Notes: generated by a model from the letters alone, not told the origin. A stretch of DNA of 48,544 bases from Terriglobia bacterium (GCA_020073265.1 JAIQFN010000044.1:1-48544), one strand, 5' to 3'; numbered from the stretch's first letter, positions 32,797 to 41,933 are shown. Numbers and translations: made by a program.

Positions 32797-34038
32797 ATGA
32801 GCTCTGACCGGCGTACGTTTCTGGTGGGCGCCCCCGCGGCGCTGCTGGGCTTCCCCGAATTGGCCGAGCTAGCCTGGGGACAATCGAGCGGCGCGTCTGT
32901 TCAAGTGGCGCAGGGCGTGGCGGACTTCTGGGCCACGCGCATGGGCGTTCCTTCGCGGCTGCTGCTCCGTGGCGCGGGCCGCTCGTCCGCGGCAACTCCC
33001 CCAAGTTCCTCGCGAGAACCCGAGACGCTATCGTCCCCGTTGAATCCGCGCCCCCGCTCAGGCGCCGTGGAGCTCGGCTCAACGCAGCCCATTATCGAGG
33101 CCACACCCGTCAGCGCGGGCCTCTCCGGATTCGGCCGCGAGCCGCTGTTCTTCTATCTGGACGAAGACGACCACGCTCTGGTGCCCGCCGTGGAAGTTCC
33201 CAAACAGAAGCTTCACCCGTCGGGCGACACCATGGTGGATCTGCAGATGCATCGCCTCCGGCTGAGCCCCGGCGACGCAACGCAGTTCGGCCGATTTGCG
33301 TCGGGCGGCATCTACCTCGACATGCAGCAGCAACACCAGGCGCAGCAACCGAGCAACCCCCAGGCGATGACGGCGCTCGCATCTTCGCTGCTCAGCGCGA
33401 TCTTCCCGGTCGCGGCCGCATCCAAAGCGAAAGGCTCAACATCCGCCGGCGCCAGCCCAACCCCGTCAGCCGGCATTCCTCTCCAGGAGACCGCGCAGGC
33501 GCAGTCCATCGGGCTACCGAACGGCGTCGGCAAGCTGGCGTTCAGTTGCTTCATGAAGGACCGCCGGAAGTCCGCCTTCGGAACCTTCGTGTCCGCCTTC
33601 CTGGAAATGGGCAGCAATTCATCCCGGCTGTCGTACCTGCCCATGCTCTCGCTGCCGGTGGTCGCGGCGCCCGCCTTGGTTACCATCCGGACGCTGGTGG
33701 GCAACCTGCAACTGCACGGTATGGACCACCAATGGATCATGGGATCCGGACCGTTGGATGTTTCGTGCACCGCCGAAGGATGTTCCAATCTGCCTGCCGG
33801 TCTCCGGCTGCGCACCGGAACTTACATCGCGATTCCCCGCGAGCACTCCGACCTGATCAGAAACAAGCTGAACGGACTCAAGATGCAAGATGGCTTCCTG
33901 GTCCCAAAAGAAGCCGGCTACCTGGACACTTTCGACGCGGTTCCCCAGACCTTGGCCGGCGCGACCTATATGTCGATCGCGCTCAAAGTGAAGCCGACCA
34001 AGTTGAACAACTGCTCGTTCCCGGTGTCCACCGCGTAG
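32797..34038 (+). CDS. Exported protein with Tat-like leader, unknown function
   Basis: A 413-residue protein with the leader SDRRTFLVGAPAALLGF, a twin-arginine-type motif followed by a hydrophobic stretch ending near WGQ. The rest has two low-complexity parts: Ser/Pro-rich (about residues 64-88) and Gln/Ala/Ser-rich (about 175-235, including QQQHQAQQPSNPQ). Between and after them lie ordered regions such as PLFFYLDEDDHALVPAVEVP and YLPMLSLPVVAAPALVTIR. No enzyme motif is recognised. AGGAAGG lies 9 bases before the ATG. Possibly a cofactor-free Tat substrate or lipoprotein-like surface protein. Confidence 0.7.
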   Translation: MSSDRRTFLVGAPAALLGFPELAELAWGQSSGASVQVAQGVADFWATRMGVPSRLLLRGAGRSSAATPPSSSREPETLSSPLNPRPRSGAVELGSTQPIIEATPVSAGLSGFGREPLFFYLDEDDHALVPAVEVPKQKLHPSGDTMVDLQMHRLRLSPGDATQFGRFASGGIYLDMQQQHQAQQPSNPQAMTALASSLLSAIFPVAAASKAKGSTSAGASPTPSAGIPLQETAQAQSIGLPNGVGKLAFSCFMKDRRKSAFGTFVSAFLEMGSNSSRLSYLPMLSLPVVAAPALVTIRTLVGNLQLHGMDHQWIMGSGPLDVSCTAEGCSNLPAGLRLRTGTYIAIPREHSDLIRNKLNGLKMQDGFLVPKEAGYLDTFDAVPQTLAGATYMSIALKVKPTKLNNCSFPVSTA

Positions 34039-34115
34039 CGCGCCGCGGCTAAAAAATCCAGCTAGCCTCCGGTAAATATTTCTTAATCGCCTGCCCGTTA
34101 ACAGTCTGACATTCC

Positions 34116-34128
34116 GACGAACATCGTC
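34116..34128 (+). promoter_or_regulatory. GACGA-ACA-TCGTC inverted repeat upstream of the sigma-54 promoter
   Basis: A perfect 5-base inverted repeat with 3-base spacer, centred about 65 bases before the predicted transcription start of the sensor-synthase gene. Its place fits a bound activator for sigma-54, but the arms are short and chance is possible. Confidence 0.35.
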
Positions 34129-34160
34129 TCGATTCATCACCTTGAGTAACCGTCAGCGGT

Positions 34161-34176
34161 TGGCACGACCGTTGCT
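34161..34176 (+). promoter_or_regulatory. Consensus sigma-54 (-24/-12) promoter
   Basis: TGGCAC (34161-34166), exactly 5 bases, then TTGCT (34172-34176): a full match to the sigma-54 consensus TGGCAC-N5-TTGCW. The invariant GG and GC are correctly spaced. Transcription would start near 34187, leaving a 60-base leader before the ATG at 34247. It lies in the gap before the trehalose-phosphate-synthase fusion gene. An NtrC-family activator is encoded at 7397-8740 in this window. Confidence 0.75.
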
Positions 34177-34246
34177 CAGGTACTCAGAGTAACGGCAATC
34201 GTTCTGTTGGTCCAGGTGCAACCAGCGCTGAAAGGAACAGACAAAC

Positions 34247-36532
34247 ATGCGAATGAGTCTTCGATTGATCGTCTCGCTTGTGATGGCCGTCACCTTCGTG
34301 TCCGTTGCCTTTGCGATTTATCAGGTGCAGGCAGACAATCGCGCGCGGCGCAACGAACTGGAAAAGCGCGCCCAGGTTCTGGCCGAGAGCCTGCAGGAAA
34401 CAGTGCAACCGCTCCTGGCGAAAGGCGAGCAGGCCAATCTGGAGCGGATCGTCGAGCGGTTTGGAAACAGGGAGCGCCTGGTCGGAGTCGCGATTTACGA
34501 CCTCCAAGGCCACCCCGTGCTGACGACACCGAATCTCGCGACCCGCGTGGGACAGTTGCCGGCGCTCGACCCGGAGGTTTTACAAGGGAACGGATGGGAC
34601 AGATTCTTCTCCACCAGCCAAGGCGAGACATACGTCTATGCCGTGCCGGTGCGAGGCCAGGCCGGAGTGATCGGCGCTCTGGCCGTCTTTCACGACGCAT
34701 CTTATATAAGCGCGCAAAACGCGAGCATGTGGCGCGACACCTTTACGCACATCCTGGTGCAGATGCTTCTCATCGCCACCATCACGCTGCTGATCGTGCG
34801 CGCCAGCATGGAGCGGCCCATCTCCCGCATGGCTCAATGGCTGCACGATCTTCGCGCCGGCATTTCGCCGCCCAATCCCGACCTTCCCGCCGAGCATGTG
34901 TTCAAGCCGCTGACGCGCGAGGTAACACATCTGGCCGCCAGCCTGAGATCGGCGCGCGCCACCGCCGAAGAAGAGGCCCGTCTGCGCGAGGCAGCCGACT
35001 CGCTGTGGACCGCCGAGCGCCTGCGCGTTTATCAGCAGGACGCACTGGGCGACAGCCGATTATTCGTGGTCTCCAACCGCGAACCTTACGAGCATGTGGA
35101 ACGAGGCGGCAACATCGAAGTCCTGGTCCCCGCCAGCGGCCTGGTCACCGCCATGGAGCCGATCTTGCGAGCCTGCTCGGGCACCTGGATCGCGCACGGC
35201 GCCGGCGACGCCGACCATCAGACCGTGGACTCACACGACCGACTGGCCGTCCCTCCCGACGAGCCCCAGTACACGCTGCGCCGCGTCTGGCTCACAGAAC
35301 AGGAAGAAGAACGATACTATTACGGCTTCTCCAACGAGGGCCTTTGGCCGCTCTGCCACATCGCGCACACGCGCCCCATTTTCCGCTCCGAGGATTGGGA
35401 AGCCTATCGCGAAGTGAACGCTAAGTTCGCCGAGGCTGTGCTGGACGAGATGTCCGGCGTCGAACGGCCCACCGTTCTGGTTCAGGATTATCACTTCGCG
35501 TTGCTCCCCAGGCTCATCAAAGAGCGCCGCCCGGACGCTCGCGTCGCCATCTTCTGGCACATTCCCTGGCCGAACCCGGAAGCATTCGGAATCTGCCCCT
35601 GGCAGTCGGATCTGCTGGAGGGCCTGCTGGGCGCGGATTTGATCGGCTTCCACATTCAATCGCACTGCACCAACTTTCTCGAGACCATCGATCGGACGCT
35701 GGAGTCGCGCATCGAATGGGAGCGCTTCGCCGTCAACAGGGGTGGCCATTTTACGCTGGTGCGGCCTTTCCCGATCAGCGTTGAATTCAAGGATGACGGC
35801 GACCGCGACGCGCCCGAGCGTCCACCCCTGCTCAAGAGACTCGATCTGGATTTCGACTACCTGGGTATCGGCGTCGACCGGCTGGACTACACCAAGGGCA
35901 TTCCCGAACGTTTCCGCGGCATCGAGCGCTTCCTGGAAAAGTATCCGACTTACCAGGGACGCTTCAGCTTCGTGCAAATCGGCGCGCCCAGCCGGACGCA
36001 TATCGGACGCTATCAGGGCCTGATCGCGGAAGTCGAAGCCGAGGCCGAACGCATCAACCGCCGTTTTCAGGCCAAACATTGGAAGCCCATCGTGTTTCTG
36101 AAGCGGCATCACGACCATCAGGAGATCGAACCCTGCTATCGTTTCGCCGACCTGTGCCTGGTGACATCGCTGCATGACGGCATGAACCTGGTGGCCAAGG
36201 AATTCGTTGCCAGCCGCGCCGACGAAAGCGGCGTGTTGATTCTCAGCGCGTTCACCGGAGCTAGCCGTGAGCTCGAGGACGCCCTGGTGGTCAATCCCTA
36301 CGACACCGATCAACTGGCCGATTCCATCTGGCGGGCCCTCGAAATGAACCCTCGCGAGCGGCGCGACCGCATGCGCCAGATGCGCCGCATCGTCAAGCAG
36401 CACAACATCTACCGCTGGGCCGCCAACCTGATCGGCGCGGCCTCGGAAATACGCCTGGAGATGCCCAAGAGCGCGACGTCTCAATCGGAGTCTAACCGGC
36501 GGGAGCAGCCGGCCCGAGCGGTCGCCCTATAG
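34247..36532 (+). CDS. Membrane sensor-HAMP fused to trehalose-6-phosphate synthase (GT20)
   Basis: A 761-residue fusion. Residues 4-25 and about 166-186 are transmembrane helices flanking a periplasmic sensor-like domain of 140 residues ([14 protein letters not shown] and [22 protein letters not shown], as in sCACHE/CHASE-type sensors). A HAMP-like segment (187-240) and a helical linker follow, then a GT20 domain (about 270-735). GT20 residues match OtsA: VVSNR (Arg278), [15 protein letters not shown] (Asp414), FWHIPWP (His438), [10 protein letters not shown] (Arg545, Lys550) and [10 protein letters not shown] (Asp644). OtsA joins UDP-glucose and glucose 6-phosphate; glucosylglycerol-phosphate synthase is a possible alternative. 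No phosphatase (otsB) is nearby. The layout suggests osmolyte synthesis under direct envelope control. Confidence 0.88.
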   Translation: MRMSLRLIVSLVMAVTFVSVAFAIYQVQADNRARRNELEKRAQVLAESLQETVQPLLAKGEQANLERIVERFGNRERLVGVAIYDLQGHPVLTTPNLATRVGQLPALDPEVLQGNGWDRFFSTSQGETYVYAVPVRGQAGVIGALAVFHDASYISAQNASMWRDTFTHILVQMLLIATITLLIVRASMERPISRMAQWLHDLRAGISPPNPDLPAEHVFKPLTREVTHLAASLRSARATAEEEARLREAADSLWTAERLRVYQQDALGDSRLFVVSNREPYEHVERGGNIEVLVPASGLVTAMEPILRACSGTWIAHGAGDADHQTVDSHDRLAVPPDEPQYTLRRVWLTEQEEERYYYGFSNEGLWPLCHIAHTRPIFRSEDWEAYREVNAKFAEAVLDEMSGVERPTVLVQDYHFALLPRLIKERRPDARVAIFWHIPWPNPEAFGICPWQSDLLEGLLGADLIGFHIQSHCTNFLETIDRTLESRIEWERFAVNRGGHFTLVRPFPISVEFKDDGDRDAPERPPLLKRLDLDFDYLGIGVDRLDYTKGIPERFRGIERFLEKYPTYQGRFSFVQIGAPSRTHIGRYQGLIAEVEAEAERINRRFQAKHWKPIVFLKRHHDHQEIEPCYRFADLCLVTSLHDGMNLVAKEFVASRADESGVLILSAFTGASRELEDALVVNPYDTDQLADSIWRALEMNPRERRDRMRQMRRIVKQHNIYRWAANLIGAASEIRLEMPKSATSQSESNRREQPARAVAL

Positions 36533-36550
36533 CTTCCGGCCGGGCGGCCG

Positions 36551-37345
36551 ATGAGAAGAGTGATGCGCCTGGGTCTGGCCTGGCTTCTTGCGATCGCCGC
36601 CGCACTCGCCGCCGACAAGGGCGCGCGAGTGGTGGAAAGCGTTCTGCCCTCGCTCGCCTACGGCCCTGCCTGCTGGTCGAGTGTCGACCTTCAGAATCTC
36701 GGCGACCGGCTCGTCACCGTCGAACTCGAATCGCACCGGGCGTCGGGCGCGCTGGTCGCTGTCGTGGATCATCCCCAGATGACCATCCCGCTGGCGCCCG
36801 GCGAGCGCTCCAGCTTTCGCCTGGAGATCGAAGAAGAGACCGGCAGCGCCTGGATGAAGATCCGCGAACGAATTCCATCACCCCAGCTCACGCCCGTCGT
36901 GGCGGTTTCCGGCCACACCGAATGCGTCGCCGAAAACCAGTTGAGGACCACCGCGCGCGAAGTGGCCTACCCGTTTCGCAATCCCAGCTTCTCGAGCGAC
37001 GTCGATGCAATGCCCGGCTACGTCATATCGCTGGTGAACACCACCGAACACTCAGCCAGAGCGCGCCTGTGCTACTCGGCTGGAAATCTGTATTCGCTTC
37101 CCAGCCAGGCCCGAGCCGACCCCGCGGAACTGACGCCGCTCTGCTCCATCGCCTTCGAAGTTCAAGTCCCTCCCTTCGGCGCGCGGCAGTTCCCAGTCGA
37201 GCGCGAGGGCAGCTCGCACTTTTCCATCAAGACCCTGGGTGAGGCCATCGTCCTGCAGATGCTTCGGCCGCTTGAAACCGGCGTGAAGATCTACAGCGTC
37301 GATTCCAGCATCAAGTTCGGCGGCGAAGTCCCGGCCACCAAGTAG
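36551..37345 (+). CDS. Exported protein of unknown function
   Basis: A 264-residue protein with a signal peptide (RLGLAWLLAIAAALAADKG). The body looks like one or two beta-sandwich domains: VDLQNLGDRLVTVELESHRASGALVAVVDHP and VISLVNTTEHSARARLCYSAGNLYSLPSQ. A recurring PLAPGERSSFRLEIEEETG / PPFGARQFPVEREG pattern suggests an Ig-like repeat. No family recognised. It starts 18 bases after the sensor-synthase fusion and is therefore likely on the same sigma-54-driven transcript; a periplasmic partner of the sensor is possible but unproven. Confidence 0.68.
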   Translation: MRRVMRLGLAWLLAIAAALAADKGARVVESVLPSLAYGPACWSSVDLQNLGDRLVTVELESHRASGALVAVVDHPQMTIPLAPGERSSFRLEIEEETGSAWMKIRERIPSPQLTPVVAVSGHTECVAENQLRTTAREVAYPFRNPSFSSDVDAMPGYVISLVNTTEHSARARLCYSAGNLYSLPSQARADPAELTPLCSIAFEVQVPPFGARQFPVEREGSSHFSIKTLGEAIVLQMLRPLETGVKIYSVDSSIKFGGEVPATK

Positions 37346-37349
37346 GCCG

Positions 37350-37592
37350 TCACTTCTTCGCGCGGTCCAGCTCTCGAGAGCGCTTGATCATTTTGTCCAG
37401 CCAGCCGTTCCCGGAATCAGGCACGCGCAGATGGATGGCCGCGTACTCACGGAGCGACATTTTCTCCAGCTCCGTTGTTTCATAGATGACCGGGACTGGT
37501 GGCGCGATGAACCCGATCTTCTCCAAACCAGGTTGCCTTTCGGGTGCCGGAACTTCGGGCGGAAACGCCGAGGACGGTGAAGAATGACGCAT
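37350..37592 (-). CDS. Small Pro-rich protein of unknown function
   Basis: An 80-residue, probably cytoplasmic protein with a Pro/Ser-rich first third and a helical second half (TTELEKMSLREYAAIHLRVP and WLDKMIKRSRELDRAKK). No family recognised. ATG at 37592 has AGGGGG 6 bases upstream. An in-frame TTG at 37628 would give a 92-residue product overlapping the stop of the haem-binding-like gene by 4 bases (TTGA), so it may be coupled to that operon. It ends 4 bases from the convergent exported-protein gene. Confidence 0.5.
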   Translation of the reverse strand: MRHSSPSSAFPPEVPAPERQPGLEKIGFIAPPVPVIYETTELEKMSLREYAAIHLRVPDSGNGWLDKMIKRSRELDRAKK

Positions 37593-37624
37593 GCGGAACC
37601 CCCTGTGCTTACCGTAGCGCGTTT

Positions 37625-39136
37625 TCAATCCACCGGGTTGCGTGGAAACTTAATGTACGGCAGCCGGACGCCCTGGTCGATCACCCGGTCTGCGCGCATC
37701 GCAGCGGGCGCTTCGAAACCGGCTGCCGCGCCAGCGGTATCGAAATCGTCCTGCTCTACTCCGTCGCCGCTCACGCCCAGCCCGCCCACCAGCACTCCGT
37801 TCTTGTACAGCGGAAGCGCCCCCGGAAAAAACACGATGCCATTCTGATTCGGTTTCGAAGCCTGCGAGCCTTGCGTGCACGGATTCAGGGTGTCGAACTT
37901 GTAGAGGTCGAAGAACGGCCCGGGCGTCGAATAATCGATACCGGGCGGAAAGAAGGGCTGCGCGCCGAAGCTGATGGTCCGGTTCGTGACGGCCGTGCCC
38001 ATGGGCACGCCCGGCAAATCGCCTGCCGTACGATCCGGCCCGCTGAAGAAAATCACGTTGCGCGATTTCGCCACCGCCACGTCGATGCTGAACACGGTAG
38101 CATCCGGCATGCGGTGCAACGCCAGCAGCGTGCCGTCCAGATCCGCCACCGCGATCACGAAGCGCGCGCGTGATCCCAGTGGCAAACGGATCACGGCACG
38201 AGTCAGGTTGCCGGTCGCCACCGCCGCATCGATGATCTGCCGCACCTCGTCGTGCGTCAGGCCGCCCATCGGACCATCGCGCGGCGCCACCAGATCGCCC
38301 TCCGGCGCCGGTCCCGGACTCGCCATCGGCCCGAGCATATATGCGCCATCCGCCGATCCCGGCCCGAATCCCGCCGGCATGCTGGTCTGATTGACGAACG
38401 GCAGCGCGATGCCATCGATGATCACGACGCCCGGAGGGGCCGGCGCGGGCCCGAAACCATTCGCCGTCGCGCCCGAAAAAGCCGCGAACTCCGCGACGTC
38501 AGCGCCGACACCTGCCACGCCCACGCCGCCCACCACCACGCCTTGTTTGAACAACGGCACGCCGCCCGGATTCACCGCGTTCGGATCGCTGTCGTTGAAG
38601 TCCGCTTTGCCGGTGAGAATCCCCAGGCCCGGCCGCGAGCCGTCAATCGATCGCGACGGCGGCACGTCCTGGCCGGGAATAAAATCAGTATTGAACCCGC
38701 ATCCACGATTGGTGTTCTCAATCCCGTACAGCGCGGCATTCCCGGTGAACGGAATGCCCGGCGGGAAATGAATGCCGCTGATGTAGCGCACCGTTCGCGA
38801 GGAGAGCGGCGCTTGATTGTTGCTGAAAAAACTCGCCGTGCGCGCCAGCGCCACCGCCACTTCATTGCTGTCCGCCTGCACGCCGAAATTCGCGGCCGCA
38901 GTGGCCGGGGCGAAGGGCTTGCGATACACCGCCAGAATGTCGCCCTGGCGGTCCGTCACCGCGATCACCATACCTTCGGAATTCACCGACGCCGCCGCGG
39001 CCTGAACCACTGCATCCACATCCGCAGCCGTCAATATTGGAGACGTAGAGGCCAGCGGTGCATCATCGTCGCCTCGCGACCGGAACGTTAGCAGCGAAAC
39101 CGCCAGGACGGCGGCCAGCAGAACTCGCGACCTCAT
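37625..39136 (-). CDS. Exported tandem HbpS/GlcG-like (DUF336) protein
   Basis: A 503-residue exported protein (signal peptide about residues 1-22) made of two copies of the HbpS/GlcG fold. Copy one (about 33-255) begins LTAADVDAVVQAAAASVNSEG and has VIAVTDRQGDILAVYRKP; copy two (about 290-490) begins LTHDEVRQIIDAAVATGN and has FVIAVADLDGTLLALHRMP. Each copy carries long inserts and a late VGGVGVAG or VGGLGVSGDGVEQDDF strand. Single HbpS domains bind haem or act in redox sensing in Streptomyces. Here the start overlaps the stop of a multihaem cytochrome by 4 bases (ATGA), suggesting a periplasmic haem-related role. Haem ligands cannot be assigned by eye. Confidence 0.8.
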   Translation of the reverse strand: MRSRVLLAAVLAVSLLTFRSRGDDDAPLASTSPILTAADVDAVVQAAAASVNSEGMVIAVTDRQGDILAVYRKPFAPATAAANFGVQADSNEVAVALARTASFFSNNQAPLSSRTVRYISGIHFPPGIPFTGNAALYGIENTNRGCGFNTDFIPGQDVPPSRSIDGSRPGLGILTGKADFNDSDPNAVNPGGVPLFKQGVVVGGVGVAGVGADVAEFAAFSGATANGFGPAPAPPGVVIIDGIALPFVNQTSMPAGFGPGSADGAYMLGPMASPGPAPEGDLVAPRDGPMGGLTHDEVRQIIDAAVATGNLTRAVIRLPLGSRARFVIAVADLDGTLLALHRMPDATVFSIDVAVAKSRNVIFFSGPDRTAGDLPGVPMGTAVTNRTISFGAQPFFPPGIDYSTPGPFFDLYKFDTLNPCTQGSQASKPNQNGIVFFPGALPLYKNGVLVGGLGVSGDGVEQDDFDTAGAAAGFEAPAAMRADRVIDQGVRLPYIKFPRNPVD

Positions 39137-40419
39137 GGCAGCAGCGCGCTCAGGTTCTTCAGCGCGGCGGCAAACTGAAAGCCGTTGTACGCCGACGGAT
39201 CCTCCAGTTGCTTGAACAGCCCGTTAATCCCCGCGCGGATCTGCTGATCGTTTCCCAGCCGCCCGTTCTTGGTGTAGGCGACAAAAAGCGAATCGAGCGC
39301 CATGGTGGCCTGCTCGGCCGGCCGCTCGCCCTGCTCGGCAATCGCGTCGGCGTCGGCCGAGATATTCTTCATCAACCGCAGCGTCATGGGCTGGTCGAAT
39401 TTCATCCCGTCCAGCCGCTGCGCCAGCCGATCCGCGATTTCGGCCGTGCTGGAGGCTTGCGCCGCCACCTGCCCGCGGTCCGACTTCAACGACGTAACCA
39501 GCGCATAGACTTTCTCGACTTCGGATGCGAGCTGCTGCGCCGCCCCCGCGTCCGCCTCCTGAATCACCCGGCGAAACACCACGAAGCGCGAAAGATTCAA
39601 CGGCGGATTGCCAGGCCGGCGTCCTTCATAGCCGCGCTCCTGCCGCCAACTGTCCTTGGCCGCCACCAGGCTGTGATGGCAGGCGAAGCAATCCAGCTCC
39701 GCGTACTCCGGCCAGATGCCGCCCTGCGATTCCCGCGCCACGCGCTTCAACTGCTCCCGCAACTGCACCGCCTGGCCAACCGCCAGCGCCCGCACGCCGA
39801 ACCACGGGTCTTTATCCACTTCCTTCCAATGCGCCGGCATCACGGACAGGAACGAATCCAGCTCGAAATACAGATCCGGATGCCCGGCCGCGATCAGCTC
39901 GTGATCCACGGTCTTCTCGGGCGTCCCCAAATGACAGGTCAGACACTTCTCGGTGCGCTTCACCAGGTCGCGCGTATTGTACATCCCGAGTTCGAGCGAC
40001 TTTTCGTACTTCCAGTCGCGCGTCGTGTGCGGACCCAGCCAAGCCGAAGCGGGTCCATGGCAGTTCTCGCACCCCACGCCGTCGGTCAGATCGAAGGTGC
40101 GCGCCCGTTGATCCACCGGAACGTCCAGCGCGTGACAGGCCAGGCATCGCGGCGCCGTGTCGGGCTTGTCCAGCTTCATGATCTTCGCGATGCGCGTGCC
40201 GACCGGATTGGTCAGATTGACAAAGGCGTGCGCGTGCTTGTCGCGCACCACCCAGGTGCTGTACTCGTTCTGCAGCACCGAAGTATCGCTGCGCTCCTGC
40301 ACGCCGCCGTGACAACTCGGGGAGCTGCACGAACCCGGCCCCGTATACTTGGACGGTTCATTCGTGTCCGCGGCGAACAAGCAGCCGGCCGCCAGTCCCA
40401 CGACCAGGAGGTTTCTCAT
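39133..40419 (-). CDS. Periplasmic pentahaem cytochrome c (c554-like)
   Basis: A 428-residue protein with a short signal peptide (VVGLAAGCLFA). Five haem-attachment sites are visible: CSSPSCH at residues 31-37, which is a CX4CH form, and CXXCH sites at 92-96 (CLACH), 117-121 (CENCH), 159-163 (CLTCH) and 244-248 (CFACH). All lie in the N-terminal 250 residues, in the style of the cytochrome c554 family. Extra His residues (HAHAF, HPDLY, HWKE) could be distal ligands. The C-terminal 180 residues are haem-free and helical (QEADAGAAQQLASEVEKV). It should carry electrons in the periplasm; the partner is unknown. Translation is coupled to the HbpS/GlcG-like gene. Confidence 0.87.
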   Translation of the reverse strand: MRNLLVVGLAAGCLFAADTNEPSKYTGPGSCSSPSCHGGVQERSDTSVLQNEYSTWVVRDKHAHAFVNLTNPVGTRIAKIMKLDKPDTAPRCLACHALDVPVDQRARTFDLTDGVGCENCHGPASAWLGPHTTRDWKYEKSLELGMYNTRDLVKRTEKCLTCHLGTPEKTVDHELIAAGHPDLYFELDSFLSVMPAHWKEVDKDPWFGVRALAVGQAVQLREQLKRVARESQGGIWPEYAELDCFACHHSLVAAKDSWRQERGYEGRRPGNPPLNLSRFVVFRRVIQEADAGAAQQLASEVEKVYALVTSLKSDRGQVAAQASSTAEIADRLAQRLDGMKFDQPMTLRLMKNISADADAIAEQGERPAEQATMALDSLFVAYTKNGRLGNDQQIRAGINGLFKQLEDPSAYNGFQFAAALKNLSALLP

Positions 40420-40471
40420 GGAGCTGTTACGATGCTAGCGTAGCACGACGCAGCAGGGATGCTCAGACTCG

Positions 40472-40485
40472 CGGCCTTAAGGCCG
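40472..40485. other. Perfect 14-base palindrome in a convergent/upstream gap
   Basis: CGGCCTTAAGGCCG is a perfect palindrome 69 bases after the FAD-oxidase stop codon's far side and 53 bases upstream of the cytochrome start, both on the minus strand. It could be a hairpin that ends nothing obvious (no U-tract) or an operator for the cytochrome operon. Too little evidence to choose. Confidence 0.4.
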
Positions 40486-40553
40486 ACGAATCCAAGCACC
40501 CAGCGCCGAGCCGCCTCGTGTCTCGAAGCGGCCGCTCTCACCCGAAGTTCCGC

Positions 40554-41933
40554 CTAAGCAGCGGGCCGGATATTCTGGTTCACGTTGAAGAAATTCTTTG
40601 CGTCGTACTTGGCCTTGATCTTGGCCAGTCTTTGGTAGTTATGGCGATAGGTGGCACGAATGCGATCCTCGCCTTCGCCGTCCATCATGAAGTTCACGTA
40701 CCCGCCGCCGGCCCCATAGGGATGCAGGGCTTCCCAGTAGTTCTTGGCCCAGGCGGTGATGCGGTCCCGGTTGGCGGGATCCGGGTCCACGCCGACGATC
40801 ACCTCGCTCCAGACCGCGTCGCGATAGCTCCAGGTCGTGTCGTGCGTCCCCGCTTTGTGCGCGGCCCCGTTAATGGGATACAGATGCATGGTGGAATGCA
40901 GCGTGGGCAGTTGCGAGCCGTGCTGGACGTGCAGAGCGATCGCCTCGTCGCTGAGTTCCTTGACGAAGTCCGCCTTCCAGTACCACTGCAGGCCGGGCGT
41001 ATACAGGCCGTCGAACATTCCCTGCAGCATCGGGAAAGGCATGGGAGCAAAAAACTCGAAGGCCGGACGCCGGAAGCTTCGCAGCGGGGCAAGTATCGCG
41101 TCGGCCTGCTCCTGCGGTCCGTTGTAGCACCAGACTAGGGCGCACATTTTCTTGAAGTGCAGCTCCTCGGGGAACGGCGGCCCGGGCGGCACGGTGAGAA
41201 ATGCAAAGAAGCCGCTGATTTTTTCGGGCGCCTGCACGATGAACTCGCGGTACCACTTCATGATGTCGGCGGCCTGTTCCAGAGGCCACAACATCGGTCC
41301 GGCGCACACGGTGTGCACGGGATGGGCCTGGAAGAGAAACGAAGTGACGACGCCGAAGTTTCCGCCGCCGCCGCGCAGGGCCCAGAACAGATCGCTATTC
41401 TCGTCGGCGCTGGCCACGACAAAGCTTCCATCCGCCAGTACCACGTCGGCCGCCAGCAGATTATCGATGGTCAAGCCGAACTGGCGCGTCAGATGTCCAA
41501 TGCCGCCGCCGAGCGTCAGGCCGCCGACGCCGGTGGTGGAGATGATTCCAGACGGGACGGCCAGCCCGAAGGCGTGCGTGGCATGGTCGACGTCGGCCCA
41601 GGTGCAGCCGGCTCCCACGCGCACGGTTCTGGCGGCTGGATCGACATGCACATATTTCATGGCGGCGAGATCAATGACCAGGCCGTCGTCACAGACTCCC
41701 AAACCTCCGGCGTTGTGGCCTCCGCTCCGGATCGAAACGCGCAGACCCTGTTCGTGGCCGAATCGAAGGGCGGTGATCACGTCGGCCACGTCGACGCACC
41801 TGGCGATCAAGCGCGGTTTACGGTCGATCATGGCGTTGTATACTTTGCGCGCCTCGTCGTAACGCGCGTCGGTGGGTTCGATCAGCTCGCCGCGGAGCTG
41901 ACCCTTGAATTGATTAACGGCTTCCTGTTTCAT
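40554..41933 (-). CDS. FAD-linked oxidase, berberine-bridge (BBE) type
   Basis: A 459-residue flavoprotein of the FAD_binding_4 plus BBE architecture. VSIRSGGHNAGGLG (about residues 69-82) contains the His that commonly carries 8-alpha covalent FAD. SGIISTTGVGGLTLGGGIGHL follows; the Cys of bicovalent members is absent (STT in place of CPT), so single covalent attachment is expected. The C-terminal BBE segment is YRHNYQRLAKIKAKYDAKNFFNVNQNI. Family members oxidise sugars, alkaloids or polyketide-type intermediates with oxygen. ATG 41933 follows AAGGAGG (41939-41945) by 5 bases. It lies 85 bases downstream of a SARP regulator on the same strand. Confidence 0.9.
   Translation of the reverse strand: MKQEAVNQFKGQLRGELIEPTDARYDEARKVYNAMIDRKPRLIARCVDVADVITALRFGHEQGLRVSIRSGGHNAGGLGVCDDGLVIDLAAMKYVHVDPAARTVRVGAGCTWADVDHATHAFGLAVPSGIISTTGVGGLTLGGGIGHLTRQFGLTIDNLLAADVVLADGSFVVASADENSDLFWALRGGGGNFGVVTSFLFQAHPVHTVCAGPMLWPLEQAADIMKWYREFIVQAPEKISGFFAFLTVPPGPPFPEELHFKKMCALVWCYNGPQEQADAILAPLRSFRRPAFEFFAPMPFPMLQGMFDGLYTPGLQWYWKADFVKELSDEAIALHVQHGSQLPTLHSTMHLYPINGAAHKAGTHDTTWSYRDAVWSEVIVGVDPDPANRDRITAWAKNYWEALHPYGAGGGYVNFMMDGEGEDRIRATYRHNYQRLAKIKAKYDAKNFFNVNQNIRPAA

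Noticed and set aside
38252-40443. Long plus-strand frames opposite the HbpS-like and cytochrome genes
   Set aside because: The minus strand has haem motifs, signal peptides and 4-base overlaps; the plus-strand frames are Arg/His-rich shadows.
40434-40444. GCTA-GCG-TAGC inverted repeat near the cytochrome start
   Set aside because: Arms of four bases are too short to separate from chance.
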